The notes: a model not told the origin generated them from the letters alone. 64,000 nt of DNA from Burkholderia sp052045245 (GCF_052045245.1 NZ_JBQEON010000018.1:62001-126000); one strand, 5' to 3'; positions 17,086 to 26,751 are shown, counted from the stretch's first letter. Numbers and translations are program-made.

Positions 17086-19185
17086 TCAGGGTTTGTCGTC
17101 GATCGCCGAGGCCATCGGTTGCCGTGGCGGGCGCGGCGGCATCGGCAAGGTCGCGATCTGCGCGACACGCGTCATCGTGGGCACGCCCGGCAGGTTCATT
17201 GCGTCGGGCGGCAGCGCCGCGGGGCCCGTGCCATCGCCCATGCCGGTACCCGGAACGGCCCTTGTCCCGTTCATGCCGCGACTGGCACCACCGCCGATAT
17301 CGCCATTCGCCTCCCCCGTCGCCCCGCCACCCGCAGCCGCCGACAGCACACGCGGCGTGAGCAGGAACAGACGCTGAAACCGCTGCCCCTGATGCTTGCG
17401 ATACTTGAACAGCCCGCCGATCAGCGGAATCTTCGACAACAGAGGCACCGCGGTCTGCGTATGGTCATCCTGATCGACCGAATAGCCCGCGATCAGCAGA
17501 CTGTCGCCCTCATTGATCAGCGCCTGCGTGTCAATCGTGCTGTTGCTGACCACGGGCAACTGCCCGACCTGCTGGTCGGTCAACTTGCCGTCCTCGATAT
17601 GCACGTCCATGCGGATCTGGTCGCCGCCGGGCGAGCTCACGATGGACGGCAGCACCCGCAGCGACACGCCCGCCGACACGCTGTAAAGATCCGCCGACTG
17701 ATAACCCGCCACCTGCACGTAGAACGTCTGCTTGTTGTCCATCAGCGCTTCAACGTTATCCAGCGTCTCGACCTTCGGGCTCGCCGTGATGCGTGCCTGA
17801 TCGGTCTGCTGCATCGCGCTGATACGCGTGAGCAGATAGCGCCCCGCTCCGCCGATCACCGCCGTCAGCACGCCGCCCGCCGGTGTGGCGAGCACGCCCG
17901 CGCTGGCGGCGTCGAATGGATTGCCGAAGCCTTGCGGATTGAGCGAGCCCGGATTGCTCGTCTGAGACTGCTGGCCATTGCCCGTCTGGACATCGACGTG
18001 GCCCGAATGCAGCCGCCAGTCGACGCCGAGTTCCTGCAATGCGTTATCGGTGATCTCGATGATGCTGGCGTCGATCTCGAGAATGCCTGGACGCGTGTCC
18101 AGCGATTCGATCAGGGAGCCGAACGCGGCCATGTTCTCCGCGCGGTCCCGCACGAGGATCGAATTGCTGCGCGAATCGGCTTCGATCGTCGGCGCCCCCG
18201 GTGCCGCATGCTGTCTCGCGTGTCCCGCCGCAGGCGCAGCGCCGCCGTCACGGGCCGGATTCGCATCCATGCTTGCGTTCATCATGCCGCCCGACGGCGG
18301 CGGCGCCATGCCGTCGTCGCCAGCGCCGTACGACGAGCCGGCGCCGAAGCCCGGCAGCGTCGGCAACGGCGGCGGATGGCCGCCGGCGGAGCGGGTGGCG
18401 CCCGTCGTCATGCCGTCTTCCTGCATCTCGCGCACGCTCGGCACGCGGTAGGCATCGCGGCGTGCCGGCGGCGCATCGCCCGCTGCATCGCCGCCGGCGG
18501 CCGGCACGCCCTGGCCATACAGTGAACGCAACAGCGACGCGACACCGCGCACGTTGATGCTGCGGCCATTGATCGCGATGCTGCGGTCGGTCGCCCATGC
18601 GTAGTGCAACGGAAAACGTTGCACGACCACCTTCGCACCGGGAACCGATTCGTGATCGATCAGATGCGCGACGTCCGTCACGAGATCGACGAAGCGCGGC
18701 GGACCGGAGACGACCGCCGTGCGCGATACGCTGTCGTAGCGCACCGGGAAACGCGGGTCGTCGATCTGGAGGCGACCGAGCGCGCGCCGCAGGTCGTCGG
18801 TGCTCGCATGGGTCAGGCCGAGTGTCGCGCCGCGGGCTTCGTTCGCCCCATAGATGCGCAGCACCGACCCGTCGAAATACCACAGCACGCCGAACGATCC
18901 CGCCATCTGGTCGAGAAAGCGCTGCGGCGCGGCGTCGAAGCGCCCCGTCACCGTGCCCTCGACATGCGGCGAGATCCACGTCATGACATGCTGGCTGGCG
19001 CCGAAATCGCGCAGCACGTCCTTCAGGTCCTTATGATCCGCGACGTATTCGAAGCGGGTGCCCTGCCATGTGACGGCTTCGGCATGGGCCGGCGCTGCGG
19101 CGAACGCGCCGGCTGCGACGAGAGCCGCGCACAGCGTGCGCGCCCGGAAAGCCGCGCCACGGCGGCCGCAAACGATTGCATTCAT
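17086..19185 (-). CDS. hrcC: type III secretion outer-membrane secretin HrcC
   Basis: HrcC forms the ring-shaped outer-membrane pore of the Hrp system. The 699-residue protein has a Sec signal peptide (LCAALVAAGAFAAAPAHA), N0/N1-type periplasmic domains (FEYVADHKDLKDVLRDFGA), a long Gly/Ala/Pro insert and the secretin core (GILEIDASIIEI, DQARITASPKVETLDNVEA, GDSLLIAGY, IPLIGGLFKYR near the end). It is 9 bases after hrpB on the same strand, so regulator and secretin form one transcript. In Ralstonia and Xanthomonas hrcC is likewise next to the hrpB unit. Confidence 0.95.
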   Translation of the reverse strand: MNAIVCGRRGAAFRARTLCAALVAAGAFAAAPAHAEAVTWQGTRFEYVADHKDLKDVLRDFGASQHVMTWISPHVEGTVTGRFDAAPQRFLDQMAGSFGVLWYFDGSVLRIYGANEARGATLGLTHASTDDLRRALGRLQIDDPRFPVRYDSVSRTAVVSGPPRFVDLVTDVAHLIDHESVPGAKVVVQRFPLHYAWATDRSIAINGRSINVRGVASLLRSLYGQGVPAAGGDAAGDAPPARRDAYRVPSVREMQEDGMTTGATRSAGGHPPPLPTLPGFGAGSSYGAGDDGMAPPPSGGMMNASMDANPARDGGAAPAAGHARQHAAPGAPTIEADSRSNSILVRDRAENMAAFGSLIESLDTRPGILEIDASIIEITDNALQELGVDWRLHSGHVDVQTGNGQQSQTSNPGSLNPQGFGNPFDAASAGVLATPAGGVLTAVIGGAGRYLLTRISAMQQTDQARITASPKVETLDNVEALMDNKQTFYVQVAGYQSADLYSVSAGVSLRVLPSIVSSPGGDQIRMDVHIEDGKLTDQQVGQLPVVSNSTIDTQALINEGDSLLIAGYSVDQDDHTQTAVPLLSKIPLIGGLFKYRKHQGQRFQRLFLLTPRVLSAAAGGGATGEANGDIGGGASRGMNGTRAVPGTGMGDGTGPAALPPDAMNLPGVPTMTRVAQIATLPMPPRPPRQPMASAIDDKP

Positions 19186-19194
19186 GGCAAGCCC

Positions 19195-20643
19195 TTAGCG
19201 TTGGATCGTCTCGGACGGCGACTCATTGAACTCGCGTCGATAGCCCTTGGCCAGCGCGGAGCGGCTCTTCAGGCCCCAGCGGCTCGCGGTATCGAAAATC
19301 GAGCCTTGCATGCGGTCGTCGTTGAGCAGGTCGTTGCGGATGCTTTCGAGCCGCAGCTTGCGGATCAGCGCATGCGGCGACATGCCGATCGAACGCTTGA
19401 ACGCCAGTTGCAGCGCGCGCTCCGTCACGTCGATCTGCGACGCGATTTCGCGCGTATTCAGATCGGCGCGCTCGAGATTCTCGACAATGTAGCGATACGC
19501 GCGGCGATACTTCACCGTGAGGCGTGACGAAATGTCGTCGGCCGGCAGCGCGCGGCTCGCGGCGGATTGCGTCGCCCCGAGCCCATGCGTCTCGCAGCGC
19601 AGGCAACGCAGCGCCTCGGACGCGTAGTTCGCATAGAGCCTGAGCGCCTCGGCCGGATTGCCCCGCCGCACCGCGAGCTTCGATACGCAGTACAGGTAGT
19701 CGAAATTGCAGCGGCGCGTGCCCGTATCGGCTTCCGCGCGGCTGACTTTTTCGAGCACCGTGTCGGCAACGTCGTCGAGTCCGCCTGCCAGGCTCGCCAG
19801 CACGATGTCGATTTTGGCGAGAAACGCCTGGCCCGCGCCGCGAAAGTGCTTTGGATGACTGATCAGCTCGACGAGCGGCGCCACGGCAATGCGTTCGCCG
19901 CGCGCGAGCATCGCAAGGCGCTCCAGATACTCGTGCCGCTGCGCGAGAAGCGCCGGCATCGGCGACATCCACACCTTCGTTTCGGTGAGCTTGCGCGTCA
20001 CATCGGCGCGATCGCCTGCGCTCTGCGCGCGCGCCAGATGCGCGGAACTCCAGAAAGCATGGTCGCTCAGCGTGGTCGCCGTGCGGATGCCCAACTGCAC
20101 GTCGAACTCGCGGGCGAGCAGCGCGATCACGAGGCGCCAGCCTGGTTCTTCTTGCGTGTCGGCGAGTTCAGCCGCGCGAAGCAGCGCGTCGTCGGCATCG
20201 CGCTGACGTCCCACCTGATGATGCACGAGCGCCGCAGCGATCAACGCTTCGACGACTTCGACCGGCGACGCGGCGGCGTCGTCGACGATGCGCGCAAAAC
20301 ATTTGGCGGTCGCGCCGTAGCGGTCACGCATCATCAGCTGCCAGCCCGCGTTGCGGCACGACAGCACGCGCAGGCGATTGTCGTCGCCGACGTTCATCTT
20401 CTGCGCGCGGCGGTACATGTCTTCCGCGTCCTGCTCGTAGCCGAGCAGAAGCGATGCGTCGGCGACCGCAACCAGCCGCGCGTCGTCCGCTTCGACCAGC
20501 TTGTGCGCCGGCCGTTCGAGCACATCGTCGACCAGGCAGTAAGCGCGTTCGGATGCGCCGTCGAGCATCGACGTCGCGTACGCGGGCAAGCGGCTCTTCT
20601 GGGCAAGACCTGAAAGCAAAGCAAAATAGATCGTCGAGAACAT
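19195..20643 (-). CDS. hrpB: AraC-family T3SS activator HrpB
   Basis: The 482-residue product closely matches the length of Ralstonia HrpB (about 477). The N-terminal 370 residues are helical and TPR-like. The C-terminal 100 residues are an AraC double helix-turn-helix (NTREIASQIDVTERALQLAFKRSIG and ...SRSALAKGYRREFNESPSE). HrpB/HrpX proteins bind TTCG-N16-TTCG boxes, nine of which are present in this window, so this is the expected direct activator of the core and the effectors. I find no perfect hrpII box in front of hrpB itself, consistent with control by HrpG. The start has GAGGTGGAA upstream. Confidence 0.93.
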   Translation of the reverse strand: MFSTIYFALLSGLAQKSRLPAYATSMLDGASERAYCLVDDVLERPAHKLVEADDARLVAVADASLLLGYEQDAEDMYRRAQKMNVGDDNRLRVLSCRNAGWQLMMRDRYGATAKCFARIVDDAAASPVEVVEALIAAALVHHQVGRQRDADDALLRAAELADTQEEPGWRLVIALLAREFDVQLGIRTATTLSDHAFWSSAHLARAQSAGDRADVTRKLTETKVWMSPMPALLAQRHEYLERLAMLARGERIAVAPLVELISHPKHFRGAGQAFLAKIDIVLASLAGGLDDVADTVLEKVSRAEADTGTRRCNFDYLYCVSKLAVRRGNPAEALRLYANYASEALRCLRCETHGLGATQSAASRALPADDISSRLTVKYRRAYRYIVENLERADLNTREIASQIDVTERALQLAFKRSIGMSPHALIRKLRLESIRNDLLNDDRMQGSIFDTASRWGLKSRSALAKGYRREFNESPSETIQR

Positions 20644-20805
20644 GATGGTTCCACCTCAGGATGTGTCCGATGCGGCGAACCGTGCGATTCGCCCTGCGAG
20701 ACCTGCGTTCCCGACGGATTGCCGGGCACGGAAACCATGGTAGAGACATCACGCTCATGAAAACTCAACAATCGGCACGACACTTCACAACAATATTCAG
20801 CGTCT

Positions 20806-21636
20806 TCAATGTGCTGGATTGGACAGCATTCCTTTCGCCAATGCAGCAGACAGATCGCCGAGCCGCACGTCGGAGACGACCTGTGAAGCGAATACCGCGA
20901 CGAGTGCGATCAGCATCAGCACGCCGATCACACCGCGCAGCGGCTGGCTGAGCGAAGTCGGTTCGAGCCGGTCCGCGGCGCGCGCGACGATGCCAAGGCC
21001 GAGATCGACCAGCACGAGCACCAGCATCACGGGCGTGCCGAGTTTCGCGAGCGCGGTCCAGACCGAGTCGGTACGCTGGATCAGAAATGTCAGCGCGGTG
21101 TCGGAAAGCGACGGATGGAGCACATACGGCGGCCACCATTTGAACGACTCGAACAGCGCGCCGAGCACGAACAGCATGCCTCCGCCGACATAGAACAGCG
21201 TCACGACGAGTTGCAGCAGCAGCGTCGACACCGGCGTGCTCTGATCGCCGCGCAGCGGATTGGTCATCTGCACGTTGTTGAACCCCGCGAGGTCGTCGAC
21301 CAGCGTGCCGAGCGACTGCGCAATCCAGAACACCGTCGCCGCGCTATAACCGAATGCCAGGCCGAGAAATGCCTCCTTGCAGGCGAGCACCAGCAGCATC
21401 GCACTGCTGAGCGACCCGAACGCCTGTGGGGCCTGCCCCGCGGCGACGAACAGGGTCAGCACGTAGACGACGCCGTTGCGTGCGGTGCCAGGCAACACGG
21501 TGTCGCTCGTCGCGGGCAGCAGGAGGAACGTCACCATGATGCGAATGCCCGTGAGCACCATGATGACGATGAAGTCGTGATATGCCTCGAACCAGCCGAG
21601 CAATGCCTCGGCCCACGTGTGAAAGTCATGCGTCAT
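20806..21636 (-). CDS. hrcT: type III export apparatus protein HrcT
   Basis: HrcT (SctT/FliR family) is part of the inner-membrane export gate. The 276 residues form about six hydrophobic segments, with the family signatures LLPATSDTVLPG near the start, GxxLVDDLAGFNN, NPLRGDQSTPVS and a late VDLGLGIVARAA. It is the last gene of the hrpB1 operon, 15 bases after hrpB7. A gap of about 160 bases separates it from hrpB. Confidence 0.95.
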   Translation of the reverse strand: MTHDFHTWAEALLGWFEAYHDFIVIMVLTGIRIMVTFLLLPATSDTVLPGTARNGVVYVLTLFVAAGQAPQAFGSLSSAMLLVLACKEAFLGLAFGYSAATVFWIAQSLGTLVDDLAGFNNVQMTNPLRGDQSTPVSTLLLQLVVTLFYVGGGMLFVLGALFESFKWWPPYVLHPSLSDTALTFLIQRTDSVWTALAKLGTPVMLVLVLVDLGLGIVARAADRLEPTSLSQPLRGVIGVLMLIALVAVFASQVVSDVRLGDLSAALAKGMLSNPAH

Positions 21637-21651
21637 GGCGATCTCTCATGG

Positions 21652-22143
21652 CTACCGCGCATGGCGGCGGGCCAGCAGGTTTTCGGCGGCTTCCTCGTCG
21701 GCAGCGAGTTCGGCGGCCACGGCCGCCGCCCGCAGCAACGTGCCGAGCTTGCGGCGGCATTCATCGAGCGAGCCTTCGGCCCTGGACAATGCGGCCTGCC
21801 GTTCGGCCACCTGCGCCTGCTGACGCTCGAGCGCGGTGCGCTTCTTGCGCTCGGCCGTGCGCGCCTCGTCGAGCGCGTCCTTCAGCGGCCCGCGCCACGC
21901 GTCGTGGAGCAGATAGTGGGACGTGGGCAGACGCGTTGCGCCATCGAGCAGGGACACGATCCGGGCCTCGTGCTCCGCCTGATCGTTCCGTGCCGCGGTG
22001 CGTGCCTGCACGGCTTCATCGAGCAACGTCTGACACTCCGCGAGCGCTTGCCGCTCACGCGCGAGATCGGCCTCGAGGCGCTCGCATCGCCGTGCCTTCG
22101 CGGCGACGATGGTGCGCCACTTGCGAATCACGGGCGCCGTCAT
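21652..22143 (-). CDS. hrpB7: T3SS stalk protein HrpB7 (HrcO/YscO-like)
   Basis: A 163-residue, highly charged coiled coil (ERLEADLARERQALAECQ, RTAERKKRTALERQQAQ), as expected for YscO/FliJ-like stalk proteins that couple the ATPase to the export gate. The ATG overlaps the hrcN stop by 4 bases (ATGA), the usual hrcN-hrpB7 arrangement of Hrp2 systems. Sequence is poorly conserved in this family, so the call rests on size, coiled coil and position. Confidence 0.85.
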   Translation of the reverse strand: MTAPVIRKWRTIVAAKARRCERLEADLARERQALAECQTLLDEAVQARTAARNDQAEHEARIVSLLDGATRLPTSHYLLHDAWRGPLKDALDEARTAERKKRTALERQQAQVAERQAALSRAEGSLDECRRKLGTLLRAAAVAAELAADEEAAENLLARRHAR

Positions 22144-23471
22144 GCGTCGCCCGAGCGGGCGAATTCGGCAACGAACGCGTGCGTCGCGTCGCCGTCGGCC
22201 CATTCGTCGGTACGTTGGCCGAGGAACGCATCGATCGCCTCGTGCTGCGCCACGGCGTCGTCGGCAAGCGGGTCCGCGCCCTGCTGATATTCGCCCATCT
22301 GCAGCAGCAGCTCGACATCGTCATACTTCGCGATCAGCTTGCGCATGCGCGCCGCACCGTCGCAATGCCCAGGGCTCGCGACGAGCGTCATCACGCGGCT
22401 CAGGCTATGCAACACGTCGATCGCCGGATAACGGTTACGCGCCGCGATCGAACGCGACAGCACGAGGTGTCCGTCGAGAATCCCGCGTACTTCCTCGCTG
22501 ACCGGATCGTTGCCCTCCTCGTCTTCGGCGAGCACGGTGTAGAACGCGGTGATGGAACCTTGCTCGCCCATCCCGGCGCGCTCGAGCAGGCGCGGCAGCT
22601 CGGCGAAAATCGAGGGCGGAAAGCCGCGCCGCGTGGGCGGCTCGCCAGCGGACAAACCGATTTCGCGCTGCGCGCGCGCGAAACGCGTCAACGAGTCCAT
22701 CATCAGCAGCACGCGCAGGCCGCAATCGCGGAAATACTCGGCAATCGCGGTGCCGACATAAGCCGCCTTCGCGCGTTCGATCGACGATCGGTCGGACGTC
22801 GCGCACACCACCACGCTGCGCGCCATGCCGTCTTCGCCGAGTATCAACTCGATGAACTCGCGCACCTCGCGGCCGCGCTCGCCGATGAGCACGATCACGT
22901 TGACGTCGCACTGCGCACCACGCGCAAGCATGCCGAGCAAGGTGCTCTTGCCGACGCCCGCGGGCGCGAAGATGCCAACGCGCTGGCCTTCACCCACCGT
23001 CATGAGGCCGTCGATCACGCGAACGCCGGTGTGCAGCGGCGTATCGACCATGCGCCGCGTCAGCGGATCCGGCGCCGCGGACATCACGGGACGCGCCGCG
23101 TCGCAATGGAGGGGACCGGCGCCGTCGATCGGCTCGCCGAGGCCGTCGAGCACGCGTCCGAGCAGCGCTTCGCCGACCGGCACCGACAGCGGACGTCCGA
23201 GTCCCGTCACGCGGGTAGTGCGCGACAGGCCCGCCACGCTGCCGAACGGCGCAAGCAACGCGAACTGGCGCGTGAAACCCACCACTTCCGCGCGTTGCAG
23301 CAGCATGCCTTGCGCGTCGCGCAGTTCGCACTGCTCGCCCAGCGTCGCGTCGAGTCCGCCGACCTTCAGCAGAGTGCCGACAGCCTCGATGACCTTGCCC
23401 TGCCGCGTGGTACCGTCGGCAGCCAGAAGCGCCTCGCTCAGCGCATCGATGAAAGCGGTAACGTCGGTCAT
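22140..23471 (-). CDS. hrcN: type III secretion ATPase HrcN
   Basis: HrcN is the hexameric ATPase that releases chaperones and unfolds substrates at the base of the injectisome. The 443-residue product has the Walker A loop GIFAPAGVGKSTLL, the ATPase signature GRPLSVPVGEALLGRVLDGLGEPIDG, GERGREVREF, a Walker B region (LRVLLMMDSLTRFARAQREI) and PPSIFAELPRLLERAG. The start at 23471 overlaps the hrpB5 stop (ATGA). The upstream in-frame extension lies within hrpB5 and is not expected to be translated. Confidence 0.97.
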   Translation of the reverse strand: MTDVTAFIDALSEALLAADGTTRQGKVIEAVGTLLKVGGLDATLGEQCELRDAQGMLLQRAEVVGFTRQFALLAPFGSVAGLSRTTRVTGLGRPLSVPVGEALLGRVLDGLGEPIDGAGPLHCDAARPVMSAAPDPLTRRMVDTPLHTGVRVIDGLMTVGEGQRVGIFAPAGVGKSTLLGMLARGAQCDVNVIVLIGERGREVREFIELILGEDGMARSVVVCATSDRSSIERAKAAYVGTAIAEYFRDCGLRVLLMMDSLTRFARAQREIGLSAGEPPTRRGFPPSIFAELPRLLERAGMGEQGSITAFYTVLAEDEEGNDPVSEEVRGILDGHLVLSRSIAARNRYPAIDVLHSLSRVMTLVASPGHCDGAARMRKLIAKYDDVELLLQMGEYQQGADPLADDAVAQHEAIDAFLGQRTDEWADGDATHAFVAEFARSGDA

Positions 23472-24346
23472 CGCGGGGCGCCTGCGGGACGGGACGGGTC
23501 GTCGTGCAGCTCGGTTGGCCAGTCGGGTTCGGCATCCGGCCGCATGTCGTCCGGTGGGTCGCACGGGAAGTCGGCAAGCACATCGCCGCTCGCGTCGGGC
23601 ATCGCGGATTCCGCAAACGACGGCGCATCCACCATGCCCCGGTTACCCTCGACGTCCGTGCCCTCGACGTCCGTGCGCGCGACGCGCCGGATCGCACCGG
23701 CAAGCGCGCGCAGTTGCGAAGGCAAGCCGGCTTCGATCAGGCCATGGTCCCACTCGCACACGCAGCTGCCGGGTTCCACGGCGCCGTCGCTCACTACGTC
23801 CGGATTGACCGGCCAGCGGTGTTCCTCGGTCGCGCGTCGAAATGCGCGCGTCGCGTGCTCGACATCGCATGCGGCGACGCGCACCGTCAGAAACGACGTA
23901 TCGTCAAGGCTGCGCGAGATACCCGCGGCAATCTGAGCGAACAGCGCGTCGCGGTCCGCTTCGCCGAGCACGCGCGTGATCGTGCGCATCACGACATCGG
24001 CGATGCGCTCACGCAAGGCCATCAGAAGATCGCGCTCGGCGGCCGCGCCGCGCAACATCGCCTCGTGTGCTTCGCGCAACGCGCGGCGGCGCCCCGCCTC
24101 GTAACCGAGCCGCGCAGCGTTATCGTATTTCGTCTGCGCCGCTTGCAACATGCGCTCGCCCTCGTCGGCCGCCGCCTGCCGGATCGCGTCGGCATCGCGT
24201 TGCGCGTTCGCGAGCAGTTCATCCACGCGGCGCTCGAAATGCGCGGATGCGCGATCGAGTTCGACCAGTTGCGCGAGTTCCGGCGCGCGCAGCACATCGC
24301 GGTCGATGCCAATGCCGCCTTGCGGCCCTCTCAGCCAAATAACCAT
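23468..24346 (-). CDS. hrpB5: T3SS stator protein HrpB5/HrcL
   Basis: HrcL (SctL/FliH family) binds HrcN and links it to the HrcQ cytoplasmic ring. The 292 residues contain the long charged helix typical of the family (LDRASAHFERRVDELLANAQRDAD...GYEAGRRRALREAHEAML), then the compact C-terminal domain (LTVRVAACDVEHA...CVCEWDHGLIEAGLPSQL). The last 70 residues form an unusually long acidic Asp/Pro-rich tail. It overlaps hrpB4 by 16 bases. Confidence 0.9.
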   Translation of the reverse strand: MVIWLRGPQGGIGIDRDVLRAPELAQLVELDRASAHFERRVDELLANAQRDADAIRQAAADEGERMLQAAQTKYDNAARLGYEAGRRRALREAHEAMLRGAAAERDLLMALRERIADVVMRTITRVLGEADRDALFAQIAAGISRSLDDTSFLTVRVAACDVEHATRAFRRATEEHRWPVNPDVVSDGAVEPGSCVCEWDHGLIEAGLPSQLRALAGAIRRVARTDVEGTDVEGNRGMVDAPSFAESAMPDASGDVLADFPCDPPDDMRPDAEPDWPTELHDDPSRPAGAPR

Positions 24347-25047
24347 GTCAACTCCGGGAACAGCGCGTTACACGCGAGCAGAAAGTCCGCCGACTCGTCA
24401 GGATCGATCGATGCGTCTGCGGATGCGCGTTCGTCGCCGGCGGCGTGGCCCAGCGCGACGCCGATCAATGTCCGCGCGGGCGCAAGCGTCAACGCGCCGT
24501 CGCGTTCAAGGAGCGCGTGACCGGCGCGCGCGAGTGCATCGACCGCGAGATCGGCGGGAAGCGCGGCACCGGCCGAAGGGAAGTTCAGGCCCAGTTGCAT
24601 GAGCACGGCCAACGCGTGTTCGCCCAATGCGTCGCACAGCGCGCGGCGTCTCGCGCCCGAGACGATCCGGCGCAACAGCCCACGTGCCGGCCAGATCGCC
24701 CGTCCGGCGAGCACCCGGTGCGACCACGCGCCGTCGAGCAATGCAAGCCGGTTCGCACGCGCCGCGAACGCACTGACGGGCACGGCCGGTCCGAGCCAAA
24801 TGTCCCGCGCGACATACCATGCGCGGCTCGCATCGTCCGTAAACGGTACGTTCAGGCGCCTGCGCTGCTCTTCGCCGGAACGCGACGCGGCTTCCGCGAC
24901 GCGCGCTTCGTAAGCAGCGAGCCATTGAAGCAGGCGCGATGCGTCGGGTATCGCGGCATCCGCGAACGCGCGTTCTTCTGCTTCCGCCCGGGCCGGCATA
25001 TGCTCATCGGCCCCGAACGCATCGGCTCCCGCTGTCGCGTCGCTCAT
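24331..25047 (-). CDS. hrpB4: T3SS protein HrpB4 (HrcK/SctK-like)
   Basis: The 238-residue, Ala-rich soluble protein occupies the hrpB4 slot between hrcJ and hrpB5. It carries the family-like WLAAYEARVAEAA and WYVARDIWLGPAV segments. SctK-type proteins connect the inner-membrane ring to the sorting platform. ATG 25047 overlaps the hrcJ stop (ATGA). The identification rests on gene order more than on sequence. Confidence 0.82.
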   Translation of the reverse strand: MSDATAGADAFGADEHMPARAEAEERAFADAAIPDASRLLQWLAAYEARVAEAASRSGEEQRRRLNVPFTDDASRAWYVARDIWLGPAVPVSAFAARANRLALLDGAWSHRVLAGRAIWPARGLLRRIVSGARRRALCDALGEHALAVLMQLGLNFPSAGAALPADLAVDALARAGHALLERDGALTLAPARTLIGVALGHAAGDERASADASIDPDESADFLLACNALFPELTWLFG

Positions 25048-25814
25048 GGAGCGGCCCCGTCGGCCGACCGGCGAAAGCGCGTGCCCACGCGCATCAATCC
25101 CGAACCGAACCGGCGCACGAGCCACACAAGCAGGGCGGCGAGCAGGCCCGCTGCGACGATTGCGCCCGCCCACAGCCACTCCGGCGGCACGCGCGGCGCA
25201 ACGGGAGCCGGCGCCTCGGGCGCGGCCGATCCCGGCACCATCGTCACGCTGACGTTGTCGTAAGTGAGGCCCTCGACCGCGTGCACGACGAGGTTCTTCA
25301 GATTCGGCGTGAGCGTCGAGACGTCCGTGCCCGGCAAATACTTGATGAACACCGCGGCCGATGACGGCTTGACCGTCGCGGCGAGCGGATCGTTGTTCGG
25401 CAGCACGATCTGAACGTTCGCATAGGCCACTCCATCGATTCGCGACAGCACTTCGGACAGTTGCTGCGAAACGCCGTAGATGAAGCGCACACGCTCCTCG
25501 GTCGGCGTGGAGATCAGCCCGTCCTTCTTGAACATGTCGCCCAGATTCTGGAAGCGCTGATGCGGCAACCCATGCGCGCGCAGCACGTCCATCGCGCGGG
25601 CGAACTGCTCGCTCTGCACCGCCACGCTCCAGGTCTTGCCGCCGTCGTCCGTTTGCTTGCTCGCATCCACGCGCGCGTCGAGCAGCACCGCCAGCATGTC
25701 GTTCGCGTCGCTCTCGGACAGTTGCGCAAAGAGCTGCTTGCTGCAACCGGTCATCAGCACCGCGACGAAACACAGCAGCACGGCCCTGCGTGCCAGCTTG
25801 AGGTAGGAAGCCAT
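25044..25814 (-). CDS. hrcJ: T3SS inner-membrane ring lipoprotein HrcJ
   Basis: HrcJ (SctJ/PrgK) forms the periplasmic inner ring. The 256 residues start with a lipoprotein signal (LLCFVAVLMTGCSK). Two ring-building domains follow (LSESDANDMLAVLLDARVDA; RVRFIYGVSQQLSEVLSRIDGVAYANVQIVLPNNDP...SAAVFIKY), then one C-terminal membrane helix (WLWAGAIVAAGLLAALLVWLV) and a short basic tail. It sits in the middle of the overlapping hrpB operon. Confidence 0.95.
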   Translation of the reverse strand: MASYLKLARRAVLLCFVAVLMTGCSKQLFAQLSESDANDMLAVLLDARVDASKQTDDGGKTWSVAVQSEQFARAMDVLRAHGLPHQRFQNLGDMFKKDGLISTPTEERVRFIYGVSQQLSEVLSRIDGVAYANVQIVLPNNDPLAATVKPSSAAVFIKYLPGTDVSTLTPNLKNLVVHAVEGLTYDNVSVTMVPGSAAPEAPAPVAPRVPPEWLWAGAIVAAGLLAALLVWLVRRFGSGLMRVGTRFRRSADGAAP

Positions 25815-25842
25815 CTTGGTCCGTCCTGTCGTTCGGATTCGG

Positions 25843-26274
25843 CTACTGGTTCTTCATCAACGTCTGCACGGACCCCTTGGTACCCTGCGCGACGGCTTCG
25901 CCGACGTAGAGCTTGCCGACCATCTCCGACACCTGCATCTGCACCTTGATGGACTGCGCCACGGCCTCCTGCGGCGTCATCGACAGAGCCTCGCCGGCAA
26001 AACGGTCGACGTCGCCGCGCAGGCTCGCGACTGCGTGGTCCTGCTCGGTAACGACTTCCGTCAGCGCCGAAGGACCCTGCGCGCGCGAAGCGCTCGGCGG
26101 CGCGAGGCGCGCGGCATCGAGCTTGCTGCGAAACAGATCGACGAGTGCCGGCCCGGGCTCGGACAACGCGTTTGCACCCGCGGCGGCGCCTGCCGCGGGC
26201 CGGCTCACGGCTTCCTCGCGCGTGACGGCGGACGTGGCCTCGAGCGGCGGCAACGGTGGAATCATGGGGTTCAT
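25843..26274 (-). CDS. hrpB2: T3SS inner-rod-like protein HrpB2
   Basis: The 143-residue protein has a Pro/Ala-rich N-terminus and a helical C-terminus (ALSMTPQEAVAQSIKVQMQVSEMVGKLYVGEAVAQGTKGSVQTLMKNQ) closely resembling HrpB2/SctI inner-rod proteins, including the terminal LMKNQ type ending. In Xanthomonas HrpB2 is an early secreted protein needed for pilus assembly. It lies between hrpB1 and hrcJ with short gaps. Confidence 0.9.
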   Translation of the reverse strand: MNPMIPPLPPLEATSAVTREEAVSRPAAGAAAGANALSEPGPALVDLFRSKLDAARLAPPSASRAQGPSALTEVVTEQDHAVASLRGDVDRFAGEALSMTPQEAVAQSIKVQMQVSEMVGKLYVGEAVAQGTKGSVQTLMKNQ

Positions 26275-26289
26275 CGCGATTCTCCAGGC

Positions 26290-26751
26290 CTATGCGCGCA
26301 GATGGCGGCGCTGCATCAACTGCTGCAACGCGCCGCGATCGATCTGCACCTCGGCCGCCGGCGCGGCCTTGTACTTGCCCATCAGCGTCATCACCAGCTC
26401 GACGGAATCCGGATCTTCATTCTTGTCCGCCACTTCGTTCGCATAGATGCGCCACGCCGGGTCGTCGAGTCCGCACAGCGACACCGCCAGCAGCGCCCCC
26501 ACGTAAGGGCCGAAGGAGCCGCGCAGCGGGCGCTGCTCGAGCGTGCGCAACAGGCGCACGGCTTCCGCGAAGTCGCGCCTGCGAATCATCAGCCATGCGT
26601 CGTACGCGTACAGCTCGACGAACTCGGGACGCAAGACGTGCAGCGCGGCCAGCAGCCGCTCGGACTGTTCGATATGGCCGTGCTTCGCACCAAACATCAG
26701 CGCCTCGATCAATGCCGACACGAGCCGGTTGTTGCATTTCGTCAGGGACAT
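26290..26751 (-). CDS. hrpB1: T3SS protein HrpB1 (HrpK-like), first gene of the hrpB operon
   Basis: The 153-residue helical protein contains the family pattern of a short TPR-like repeat (LLAALHVLRPEFVELYAYDAWLMIRRRDFAEAVRLLRTLEQ). Xanthomonas HrpB1 is periplasmic and binds peptidoglycan, although there is no classical signal peptide, as is also true here. An hrpII box 125 bp upstream drives the operon. The N-terminus MSLTKCNNRLVSALIEALMFGA is the best start. Confidence 0.9.
   Translation of the reverse strand: MSLTKCNNRLVSALIEALMFGAKHGHIEQSERLLAALHVLRPEFVELYAYDAWLMIRRRDFAEAVRLLRTLEQRPLRGSFGPYVGALLAVSLCGLDDPAWRIYANEVADKNEDPDSVELVMTLMGKYKAAPAAEVQIDRGALQQLMQRRHLRA

Noticed and set aside
20676..20700. 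hrpII box in front of hrpB
   Set aside because: The spacing is 17 and the second half is CGAG, so it does not fit the consensus.
24331..25773. 480-codon frame as one large protein
   Set aside because: Only its last 238 residues are HrpB4; the upstream part overlaps hrcJ in a wrong frame. ATG 25047 overlaps the hrcJ stop as expected.
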